A DNA stretch of 6,148 nucleotides from Candidatus Methanoperedens sp. (GTDB lineage Archaea; Halobacteriota; Methanosarcinia; Methanosarcinales; Methanoperedenaceae), in NCBI GenBank assembly GCA_027460605.1, contig JAPZAN010000057.1, positions 1-6,148 of the forward strand. The letters run 5' to 3'. Position numbers and translations under genes: made by a program. Position 1 is the first letter of the stretch, and each line of letters starts with the position of its first letter. Positions 1-5,198 of this stretch are shown here, piece by piece. The notes under the pieces are model-generated. The model did no database searches, was not told the DNA's origin, and saw only the letters and a list, made by a program, of their open reading frames with translations.

Positions 1-683
1 AGGATTTTATTAACGATGCTGTCAGGGTCCTTGAGGTCTCCGAATTTCCGGGCTCCCGTCGGACATGCCTGTACACAGGCGGGCAAAAGACCCTTTGTTA
101 TCCTGTGATAGCACCACGTACATTTATCCGCAGTCCCTTTTTCAGTGTTAAAATACCTGGCACCATACGGGCAGCCCTGGATACAATATCGGCATCCAAT
201 GCAGTATTGATAATCCACGAGTACTACGCCGTCCTTTGTCGCATACGTTGCCCCGACAGGACAAACCTGGACGCAGGGCGGATTGTCGCAATGATTGCAA
301 ATTTTAGGAACGTAGAAAGCCTTTTTAACTTCTTCAGGCGGGATATCATCCGGGAAGCCATCGATACTTCCGTTTGGTGAATCTATCACCACTTCCCCAT
401 CCCTTTTTGTCCTGTACCTTTCAACCCATGTCCTGTAAACAGGTTCATCGAATGGAACATCGTTTTCAAGTTTGCAGGCGTTTGCACATCTTCCGCAGCC
501 TATGCATTTACGCGTATCGACAACATAACCCCAAAAATGCTCATTCCAGTCATATTCACCTGCTGGGAAATTTTCTGCCGCCATGCCGTTTGTTACAACT
601 GATTCGATAATAGCAGAGCCTGCCGCCGCTCCTATTATTACTTTGCACCCGATTCTTGTGAATTCGCGTCTTGTAACTTCCAT
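1..683 (-). CDS. Tat-exported four-cluster [4Fe-4S] ferredoxin subunit (NrfC/DmsB/PsrB-like), 3' end cut by window edge
   Basis: This is the electron-transfer subunit of a membrane oxidoreductase. It relays electrons between a quinone-reactive membrane subunit and cytochromes or a catalytic subunit on the outer face of the membrane. About 227 residues are visible and the C-terminus lies beyond base 1. Residues 4-10 read TRREFTR, a twin-arginine motif, followed by a hydrophobic stretch (about 15-26), so the protein is probably exported folded by Tat. Sixteen cysteines form four cluster-binding sets: C60/63/66/70, C129/132/137/141, C161/164/167/171 and C188/191/203/207. This is the full pattern of the DmsB/NrfC/PsrB family, with no ligand missing. 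I chose the ATG at 683 over the one at 689 because GGAG lies 7 nt before 683 but only 1 nt before 689. It starts 13 bp after the tetraheme cytochrome gene, so they are co-transcribed. A partner NrfD-type membrane gene is expected beyond the left edge (inference). The specific complex cannot be named from this window. Confidence 0.9.
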   Translation of the reverse strand, partial: MEVTRREFTRIGCKVIIGAAAGSAIIESVVTNGMAAENFPAGEYDWNEHFWGYVVDTRKCIGCGRCANACKLENDVPFDEPVYRTWVERYRTKRDGEVVIDSPNGSIDGFPDDIPPEEVKKAFYVPKICNHCDNPPCVQVCPVGATYATKDGVVLVDYQYCIGCRYCIQGCPYGARYFNTEKGTADKCTWCYHRITKGLLPACVQACPTGARKFGDLKDPDSIVNKI

Positions 684-690
684 TTTCATT

Positions 691-694
691 CTCC
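691..694 (-). promoter_or_regulatory. Shine-Dalgarno site GGAG that fixes the ferredoxin start
   Basis: GGAG on the minus strand sits between the cytochrome stop codon (699-697) and two closely spaced ATGs (689 and 683). Spacing is 1 nt to the first ATG and 7 nt to the second, so the second is the likely start. Confidence 0.6.
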
Positions 695-696
695 GT

Positions 697-1146
697 TTAT
701 ATGAACCACGGCTTGTGGGGGTTGTGACAATAAGTGCATTTCAGGTTCTCGCCATGAACATCCGGGTCTATCTGCGGGAAAGTGGTCGGTCTTGCTACAC
801 GTTTGTAATGACATACACCGCAATAGTCCCTTGAATCATTTACAGGCCCGGGCATTTCCCTGATATTGTTGACGTGTTTTTCAGAAGGACCATGGCATGT
901 TTCGCAGTTTACGGTTTTATGACTGCCATTAGTCCATACCGAATAAATGAGCTTATGACAATTCTCATCACCGCAGCCTGCGGAACCGGCATATTCCACC
1001 GGAAAATTTTTGATATCCCCGATAGAGTCGCCCCGATACCATCCGTATTGCCCGAAAGACGAGGGGACAACAAGCGACCTTACAAAGATAAATGCAATTA
1101 TCGCAAGCGCCAGTAAAGTAAATGCTTTCTTCAAATGCGGCTGCAT
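697..1146 (-). CDS. Membrane-anchored tetraheme-type cytochrome c
   Basis: This 149-residue c-type cytochrome has one N-terminal hydrophobic segment (about residues 8-28), probably an uncleaved anchor that leaves the heme domain outside the membrane. It has three standard CXXCH heme sites (81-85 CETCH, 109-113 CGVCH, 137-141 CTYCH). The first site, 58-64 CGDENCH, has four residues between the cysteines instead of two. A YRGDS segment at 37-41 followed by the first heme site, then CETCHGP, matches from memory a small cytochrome family found beside NrfD/ferredoxin complexes in bacteria and archaea. The likely role is electron transfer between the ferredoxin/membrane subunit and periplasm-side or extracellular acceptors. 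The start at 1146 is supported by GGTGAG 6 nt upstream, a good archaeal ribosome binding site. It lies 67 bp after the larger cytochrome gene and 13 bp before the ferredoxin gene. Family assignment is from motifs only; the redox partner is not known. Confidence 0.9.
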   Translation of the reverse strand: MQPHLKKAFTLLALAIIAFIFVRSLVVPSSFGQYGWYRGDSIGDIKNFPVEYAGSAGCGDENCHKLIYSVWTNGSHKTVNCETCHGPSEKHVNNIREMPGPVNDSRDYCGVCHYKRVARPTTFPQIDPDVHGENLKCTYCHNPHKPWFI

Positions 1147-1152
1147 CAGTTA

Positions 1153-1158
1153 CTCACC
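1153..1158 (-). promoter_or_regulatory. Shine-Dalgarno site GGTGAG of the tetraheme cytochrome gene
   Basis: The minus strand reads GGTGAG 6 nt before the ATG at 1146. This is a common ribosome binding sequence in methanogens and their relatives and supports the chosen start. Confidence 0.6.
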
Positions 1159-1213
1159 AACAACAAGGGTTCTCCTGGGTTCATAAATCGTTTTTGTCAT
1201 TCCCTTTTAATCC

Positions 1214-2173
1214 CTATTTCTTTCTTATCAAATACCACACTGTCAGCAATGTGATTATCCCGGTCAATCCGATAAACCCGGGCGTCTTGGGAACTGGCGT
1301 GCTTATTGGAGTTCCGGTCGGCTTAACAAGCGATTCGGCTTTCCTTATATCTTTGTTGGCTGCATCTAATTGATCTTCAAAATGTGTCAGATTGAATTCA
1401 TGCCACATGGGCGCAAGATTCTGAAGTCCATTTAGCGCATTATCTGTATACTGCTCTGCCTGTGTTACATCGGTTCCATTCTTTTTAGCCCAGAAAATAT
1501 CCTGCCTTGCCATTTCGATGTTGAATTTCAATTTATTTACTTTTCCCAGCAAATCTTCGGCTTTAAGCGGGATATCATACGGCGCTACTTTCTTATACAC
1601 CGAATGGCAGTTCCCGCATGAAGTCCTGAACTCTTCAGGATTCATGACTGTAAATGTATGAGGGGCGTGGCATGTGGTGCAGGTCGGCGCAAGTTTCAAT
1701 GATTCAAGTTTCTGGTAATGCTTACTGGTTTCAAAACTAGCAAGCTCTTTAGAATGGCATTTTCCGCATGTTTTTGGAACATTGGTATAATAGACAGGAC
1801 TTTCGGGGTCAGTGGTATTCTTAAAATTTACATGCGCTTTCTCTTTGGTCGGTTGTTTCGGGTCTCCACCGTGGCAGGCATCGCATGTCACTCCTTTAAG
1901 TGCATGGACAGATTCAGACCACTGCTGGTAGTTCGCAGTGGCAAGCTGCCTCACCCTTTCTTCATGGCATTCAAGGGAACAACCCACATTTCTTTCAAGA
2001 TGCCTTATTCTTATCTGGTTGAACTTCTGCTGCTCTTCAATAAATGGCGTTAATGTTTTATGGCAATCAATACACGAATTTTCAGAAGCACTGGCATCGG
2101 GGACTAAAAAAAAGAAAAATCCTGCTAAAATTACGAATGATATTAAGAATTTATTTAATGATTTTATACACAT
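1214..2173 (-). CDS. Secreted hexaheme-type cytochrome c with PGF-CTERM surface-anchor tail
   Basis: This 319-residue multiheme cytochrome probably works on the cell surface. Residues 1-29 are a signal peptide with a long hydrophobic core and an ASA cleavage-type end. Five CXXCH sites follow (34-38 CIDCH, 97-101 CDACH, 136-140 CGKCH, 165-169 CTTCH, 186-190 CGNCH), plus one expanded site at 65-70, CSLECH (CX3CH). Residues about 195-285 carry no heme and look all-helical. The C-terminus has a Thr/Pro-rich linker, then PGF at 298-300, a hydrophobic segment and IRKK. This is the arrangement of PGF-CTERM signals, which archaeosortase A is known to process for lipid anchoring in the archaeal envelope. 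I prefer the ATG at 2173 because it gives a compact signal peptide and has GGAAGG 10 nt upstream; an in-frame TTG at 2200 would add nine residues. It is the first gene of the cytochrome-ferredoxin operon. Electron partner and heme ligation are inferred. Confidence 0.9.
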   Translation of the reverse strand: MCIKSLNKFLISFVILAGFFFFLVPDASASENSCIDCHKTLTPFIEEQQKFNQIRIRHLERNVGCSLECHEERVRQLATANYQQWSESVHALKGVTCDACHGGDPKQPTKEKAHVNFKNTTDPESPVYYTNVPKTCGKCHSKELASFETSKHYQKLESLKLAPTCTTCHAPHTFTVMNPEEFRTSCGNCHSVYKKVAPYDIPLKAEDLLGKVNKLKFNIEMARQDIFWAKKNGTDVTQAEQYTDNALNGLQNLAPMWHEFNLTHFEDQLDAANKDIRKAESLVKPTGTPISTPVPKTPGFIGLTGIITLLTVWYLIRKK

Positions 2174-2265
2174 CTTACTCAAACCTTCCGTTTTAGACAA
2201 ATACGTTTTGCCTTTTTTCTTTTTTATACCTATCCGTTTTTGGTGTTCATCTAAACTTTTGTTTT

Positions 2266-2275
2266 GTATAAATAA
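2266..2275 (-). promoter_or_regulatory. Candidate TATA box of the cytochrome operon
   Basis: The minus strand reads TTATTTATAC, close to the archaeal TTTATATA consensus, with a purine-rich AAAAG just upstream that could serve as a BRE. Initiation about 25 bp downstream would give a leader of roughly 70 nt before the ATG at 2173. A second candidate, GGTATAAAAAAG near 2229-2218, would give a shorter leader. The sequence alone cannot choose between them. Confidence 0.35.
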
Positions 2276-2293
2276 CTTTTGGTTTTAATATCC

Positions 2294-2304
2294 TTATATT
2301 TTTA
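2294..2304 (+). promoter_or_regulatory. Candidate TATA box of the larB-like gene
   Basis: The plus strand reads TTATATTTTTA. Initiation about 25 bp further on, near 2325, would give a leader of about 55-60 nt to the ATG at 2383. The surroundings are uniformly T-rich, so similar matches are expected by chance. Confidence 0.3.
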
Positions 2305-2382
2305 TTTTATCATATTTTTTAATAAGAACCATACAATGTATTGATGCATAAGAATAATCTATATGCCATCGTATTTAAGAGC

Positions 2383-2994
2383 ATGGAGCTATCCGATGTA
2401 CTGAAAAAAATAAAAAGTAATGAGATAAGTCTTGAAGAAGCGGAGCGGCAGCTTCGGATAACAAATTTTGAATTATTATCCGATATTGCCAGGGTAGATG
2501 TCCACAGGGCAAAAAGGACAGGCATCCCCGAAGCTATTATCGCCGACTGCAAGACCTGTGATGAGGTGGCATCCATTGCGCGGGTCCTTCTAAAAAATGA
2601 AGGCCGTGCTATTGTAACGCGGGTAAAAGATGAGGATTACAAGGAGTTAAAATCATTAGCCAAAGAGTTCGGGGCAAAAATCAGGCTGGAAAAGCGGGCA
2701 AAAATTATCGTCATCGGTGAGCCTGTCGGGAAAAACGGCGGGAAAGTTGGTGTTATTTCAGCAGGCACCGCCGATATTCCCGTAGCAGAAGAAGCAAAGG
2801 TGATAGCAGAGGAGATGGGTTGTTCCGTTACTTCAATATACGATGTGGGGGGGGAAGCTGCGCTCCTGTCCATGCTCCAATCCTGTTCCGTGCTGGCGGT
2901 CGTGAATATCGATGCAGGTTTCGTGGCGGGAGCATTTGCCGCAAGGATAGCCAGCCTGGCTTCAAAAAACAGAGAGAAAAACGGGCAAGGATAA
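2383..2994 (+). CDS. larB: LarB-like nickel-pincer cofactor biosynthesis protein, internally deleted and probably inactive
   Basis: LarB carboxylates and hydrolyses nicotinic acid adenine dinucleotide, the first step towards the nickel-pincer nucleotide of lactate racemase-type enzymes. The 203-residue product shows the family N-terminus (MELSDVLKKI, then FELLSDIARVDVHRAKRTG at about 29-47), the PurE-like SAGTADIPVAEEA block (126-138) and the C-terminal end MLQSC...VVNID with Cys168. The usual length is about 245-260. The missing part follows YDVG (153-156): the text jumps directly to GEAALLSML, omitting the segment that normally carries the GMEGALPSVV and PTSVGYG motifs, about 60 residues. 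From memory, that segment includes a catalytic glutamate that works with the retained cysteine, so activity is unlikely. The reading frame is kept. The junction lies in eight consecutive G (2847-2854). The start at 2383 fits family N-termini, though no strong ribosome binding site precedes it; ATG 2344 would add 13 residues. No larC or larE is visible nearby. Confidence 0.8.
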   Translation: MELSDVLKKIKSNEISLEEAERQLRITNFELLSDIARVDVHRAKRTGIPEAIIADCKTCDEVASIARVLLKNEGRAIVTRVKDEDYKELKSLAKEFGAKIRLEKRAKIIVIGEPVGKNGGKVGVISAGTADIPVAEEAKVIAEEMGCSVTSIYDVGGEAALLSMLQSCSVLAVVNIDAGFVAGAFAARIASLASKNREKNGQG

Positions 2995-3161
2995 GCATCT
3001 GTATTTTCTATTAACAGTATAACTTATTCCAAATATCATTAAATAAACGAAGATTATTTATATGGTGAAAAGTAAATATGATTCTTGTAAATTTCGATTA
3101 ATTTTTATATTAAGTAAAAAAGTTGCAGCATACATAATATAAAATAAGGAGGTAAAATAAT
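2995..3161. promoter_or_regulatory. Intergenic leader/promoter region upstream of the DUF1699-like gene
   Basis: These 167 bp of AT-rich sequence contain no gene. A weak T-rich stretch after the larB stop (about 3001-3009) could end larB transcription. Two TATA-like elements follow: TTTATATG at 3057-3064, with ACGAAG just upstream, and TTTTTATAT at 3102-3110. Either could drive the gene starting at 3162. Confidence 0.4.
3148..3153 (+). promoter_or_regulatory. Strong Shine-Dalgarno site GGAGGT of the DUF1699-like gene
   Basis: A perfect GGAGGT stands 8 nt before the ATG at 3162. It shows that translation once started here efficiently, although the reading frame now ends after 31 codons. Confidence 0.75.
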
Positions 3162-3400
3162 ATGAGAATTCGAGTAGTAAGCTCTAAAGAGGAAATCAAC
3201 TCCTGGAAGGGGATGTATGGGGTCACAGGAAAGACATCAATGAATATTCCGAGGTAAAACCCGCAGTATTCGACAGGATGGAAGAACTGAAATCGCAGGG
3301 CTTATCAGAAACTCAAATACTGGATAGATTGGGACGGGAAACGCGCTTGAGTAAGGATTTATTAAAATTCTTACTGAAAGAGAAGCCAAAGAGGAAATAA
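3162..3400 (+). pseudogene. DUF1699-like gene, internally deleted and frameshifted
   Basis: The start is well formed (GGAGGT, then ATG) and encodes MRIRVVSSKEEINS. In this frame a stop comes at 3255-3257, after 31 codons. The family-like text resumes in another frame (codons in phase with 3254) from about 3197: LLEGDVWGHRKDINEYSE, then a helical C-terminal part (FDRMEELKSQGLSETQIL, ETRLSKDLLKFLL) and the stop at 3398-3400. From memory, the start, the GDVWGHRKDINEY block and the C-terminus are the beginning and end of DUF1699, a conserved family of unknown function in Methanosarcinales, usually about 130-140 residues. About 50 residues of the middle are missing and the two ends are out of frame. 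At the junction the sequence CAACTC fits both the left text (Ile-Asn-Ser) and the right text (Gln-Leu-Leu), which suggests deletion between short direct repeats. No intact product can be made. The family call is by recall and would be settled by a profile search. Confidence 0.7.
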
Positions 3401-3424
3401 TTTTTTAATTTTCCTTTTATTTTT
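3401..3424 (+). terminator. Oligo-T terminator after the DUF1699-like gene
   Basis: Directly after the stop codon the plus strand has three T-rich runs (TTTTTT, TTTT, TTTTATTTTT). Oligo-T tracts are the usual archaeal termination signal. The tract overlaps the end of the converging tatA gene by a few codons. Confidence 0.5.
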
Positions 3425-3728
3425 CGGATTTTACAGTTGGCATTTTTTTCTGTATTTCATCCAGCAATTGTTCATCGCTCTTGCCTTCAACCGATATTCC
3501 AAGGTCTTTTGCCATCGTTCTGATTTTGAAAGACTTGTCTTCAGGGGATTTGGTTTCCCTGATTGATTTCTCAAAATCCTTCAATTCAAGTTCAGTTTCC
3601 TGCTTTGCTTTTTTAAATTCACCGCTTGCTTTACCGAGTGACCGCGCAAGTTCGGGAATCTTGCTTGCGCCGAAAAAGATAATTATTATAACAACTATAA
3701 CTAAAATTTCGGGTGTTCCAATTGCCAT
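3417..3728 (-). CDS. tatA: TatA-type twin-arginine translocase pore subunit with C-terminal helical extension
   Basis: TatA polymerises to form the passage through which folded Tat substrates cross the cytoplasmic membrane. The 103-residue product has a short N-terminus (MAIGTPE), one membrane helix (about 6-19), then the hallmark FGASKIPELARSLG hinge and amphipathic helix (19-32) and a charged Lys/Glu-rich stretch. The C-terminal part (about 68-97) carries MAKDLGISVEGKSDEQLLDEI. This looks like a small helix-loop-helix of the SAP/Rho-N kind, and it recurs in the remnant just upstream. TatA proteins are usually 60-90 residues, so this is slightly long. The ATG at 3728 follows the stop of the upstream remnant after one base (TGATATG), so it was probably translated by coupling to it; no strong ribosome binding site is seen. 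A Tat substrate, the ferredoxin, is encoded in the same window. No tatC is visible. Confidence 0.92.
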   Translation of the reverse strand: MAIGTPEILVIVVIIIIFFGASKIPELARSLGKASGEFKKAKQETELELKDFEKSIRETKSPEDKSFKIRTMAKDLGISVEGKSDEQLLDEIQKKMPTVKSEK

Positions 3729-3729
3729 A

Positions 3730-3918
3730 TCAAACGCTCGCTTTTTTTTCCGGTGAGGCTTTCCCGGATTTAATTATTGACCGGATTTCTTCAATAAGCT
3801 GTTCCGTTGTCTTATTCTCTGCATTCAACCCAAGTTCTATTGCTAAATTATGGATTTTTGTGTCTCTTTCATTTATTGGTTTATCGAGACGCTTTAGCTC
3901 AAATTCAGTTTCTACCTA
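3730..3918 (-). pseudogene. Remnant of a second tatA-like gene lacking the membrane segment
   Basis: From 3915 down to the stop at 3732-3730 the minus strand reads as 61 open codons: VETEFELKRL, then KIHNLAIELGL, then KTTEQLIEEIRSII and a Lys-rich tail. Aligned with the intact tatA next door this matches its QETELELKDF, MAKDLGI and GKSDEQLLDEI parts in the same order, so the two are tandem paralogs. The first 40 or so residues (membrane helix, FG hinge, amphipathic helix) are absent. Immediately upstream in frame is a TAG stop (3918-3916) and no start codon fits the open stretch, apart from an internal TTG. The 56 bp between that stop and the next gene have stops in every frame and no hydrophobic coding potential. 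The stop overlaps the start context of the intact tatA, which suggests the two were once translationally coupled. Confidence 0.75.
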
Positions 3919-3974
3919 TTTACCCGATTACTTAAATCTTTGCACGCAAAAAGCAGAATTCATTTTACTTATTT

Positions 3975-4439
3975 TTACATAAGACAAATTTCTTCGGAAT
4001 CACTGTTATAGCCAATTAACCCTGCATGTCTTGTCCAGTTGATTATTATCCTGAAATAACTCTCGATATCAGCAGTAGCAATCTTGTCCTGGAGGAATTT
4101 CAGGGTCTCTTTTTTGCTGATTTTGCGTTCATCAGATTCCATGAGCTTACTTGTAAGCTCTTTTATTATCCCAACACCTGCAACTTTATCCCTGATGATT
4201 TTTTTCCTGTCCCTGATACCTGTTTCAAGGAGGTTCCGGGCGTCTACGGTCAATTCGACATTGCCGTCAGCCACCCTGACAAAACCGAGCAATTCGGCGC
4301 CGTCTATTGATGGGAGTATCTCATCGAGCTCAAGGTCAAAATCAGCGGCAAGGCGGGCAGCATCTTCTATGCCGCCGGAATCGTTGACCACTTCAAGAAG
4401 TCCTATTATCTCGCTGATTGTTGCTTTCGGAAAAATCAT
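3975..4439 (-). CDS. AAA-associated C-terminal domain protein of a nitrate/sulfonate-type ABC transporter
   Basis: The 154-residue protein matches from memory the ABC-ATPase C-terminal AAA-associated domain (Pfam PF09821): ISEIIGLLEVV near the start, GGIEDAARLA, LDEILPSIDGAELLGFV, a VELT strand, the RKKIIRDKV helix, a final INWTRHAGLIGYNSD block and an acidic end. In many archaea and bacteria this domain is fused to the end of the ATPase; here it is a separate gene. It has no ATP-binding motif and no membrane segment, and is probably a cytoplasmic regulator or partner of the adjacent ATPase. Its ATG lies 7 nt after the ATPase stop codon, with AGGT overlapping that stop, so translation is coupled. 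The two genes are in different frames, so stop-codon readthrough could not join them. Confidence 0.85.
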   Translation of the reverse strand: MIFPKATISEIIGLLEVVNDSGGIEDAARLAADFDLELDEILPSIDGAELLGFVRVADGNVELTVDARNLLETGIRDRKKIIRDKVAGVGIIKELTSKLMESDERKISKKETLKFLQDKIATADIESYFRIIINWTRHAGLIGYNSDSEEICLM

Positions 4440-4446
4440 GTATTAC

Positions 4447-5190
4447 CTATACTATTAGCGAATATACTTTATCAACCCATCGATAGAATTCGGGGTCTTT
4501 CCTGTTGCGCGGTCTTTCCAATTCGATCTTTAAATCCGCAACGATTTTACCCGGGCGCGGTGAAAGAATGATAATGCGGTTAGCCATATACACCGCCTCC
4601 TCCACATTATGCGTCACCATTATGACAGCATCAGGCGGCATGCTGGTGTCAGCCCAGAGCATCAGTAGTTCGTCTTTCAAGTTCTGGGATGTAAGTGCGT
4701 CAAGAGATGAGAACGGTTCGTCCATGCATAACAGTACCGGTTCCACAGCCAGCGCACGCGCGAACCCGACCCTCTGCTTCATGCCGCCTGAGAGTTCCCG
4801 CGGATAAACCCTTTCAAAATTATCAAGACCCACCGCTTTGATATATTTACAGGCAACCTTTTCAGCTTCTTCCCCCTGCTTTTTTGATTCGAGCACAAGC
4901 TCAATATTTTCTTTGACAGTGAGCCAGGGGAAAAGTGCGAAATTCTGGAAAACCATGGCAACTTTAGGATTATCGGGCGCAATTACTTCGCCTTTAAAAA
5001 AGACTTCCCCTGATGTGGGTTTTTCAAGCCCTACGATTATTCGCAAAAGAGTGCTTTTCCCGCATCCCGACGGCCCTACAATGCAGATGAAATCATTATC
5101 CTCAACAGCAAAATTAATACTATCAAGAACCTGTATCTTATTACCGTCAGATTCATAGGTCTTTGATACATTTTTTATTTCAGCAAGCAT
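4447..5190 (-). CDS. ABC transporter ATP-binding subunit, nitrate/taurine/sulfonate type (TauB/SsuB/NrtD-like)
   Basis: This is the cytoplasmic ATPase that powers an importer of a small anion or organic sulfur/nitrogen compound. It has 247 residues, the normal length. Motifs in order are Walker A GPSGCGKST at 39-47, Q-loop Gln82 in MVFQNFALFPWL, signature LSGGMKQR at 133-140, Walker B VLLCMDEP at 152-159, D-loop SSLDAL at 161-166 and H-loop His194 in MVTHNVEEAV. All catalytic residues are present, so it should be active. The FALFPWL segment after the Q-loop and the closing SPRPGKIV are typical of the NitT/TauT branch. The start at 5190 is preceded by AGAGG, 5 nt upstream, which overlaps the end of the permease gene 8 bp away. 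The substrate cannot be read from the ATPase, and no substrate-binding protein lies in the window. Confidence 0.95.
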   Translation of the reverse strand: MLAEIKNVSKTYESDGNKIQVLDSINFAVEDNDFICIVGPSGCGKSTLLRIIVGLEKPTSGEVFFKGEVIAPDNPKVAMVFQNFALFPWLTVKENIELVLESKKQGEEAEKVACKYIKAVGLDNFERVYPRELSGGMKQRVGFARALAVEPVLLCMDEPFSSLDALTSQNLKDELLMLWADTSMPPDAVIMVTHNVEEAVYMANRIIILSPRPGKIVADLKIELERPRNRKDPEFYRWVDKVYSLIV

Positions 5191-5198
5191 CGGAGCCT

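Larger units (their letters stand above)
2174..2382. promoter_or_regulatory. AT-rich divergent promoter region between the cytochrome operon and larB
   Basis: This 209 bp stretch holds no convincing gene. It separates the leftward cytochrome operon from the rightward larB-like gene and is clearly richer in A and T than the coding DNA on either side, as archaeal promoter regions are. TATA-like elements for both directions lie inside it. A short in-frame extension of larB (ATG at 2344) is possible but not favoured. Confidence 0.6.

Noticed and set aside
684..689. Earlier ATG at 689 for the ferredoxin gene
   Set aside because: It lies only 1 nt after GGAG, too close for initiation; the ATG at 683 has normal spacing.
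2174..2200. TTG start at 2200 for the large cytochrome
   Set aside because: It adds nine polar residues ahead of a signal peptide that is already complete from the ATG at 2173, which has its own upstream purine-rich site.
2201..2340. T- and A-rich runs as a possible small RNA or origin
   Set aside because: No stable inverted repeat or repeated box is visible; ordinary divergent archaeal promoters explain the composition.
3197..3257. Programmed frameshift in the DUF1699-like gene
   Set aside because: A frameshift alone would keep the whole protein, but the middle of the family is also missing, so a deletion explains both facts.
4447..4449. TAG at the end of the ATPase read as pyrrolysine, fusing it to the next domain
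   Set aside because: The following gene is in a different frame. TAG also ends the permease and the large cytochrome at positions expected for those proteins, so TAG acts as an ordinary stop.
4084..4458. A long plus-strand open frame opposite the AAA-associated domain gene
   Set aside because: It is Ser-rich low-complexity text that mirrors the codon use of the real gene on the other strand, with no family resemblance and no ribosome binding site.
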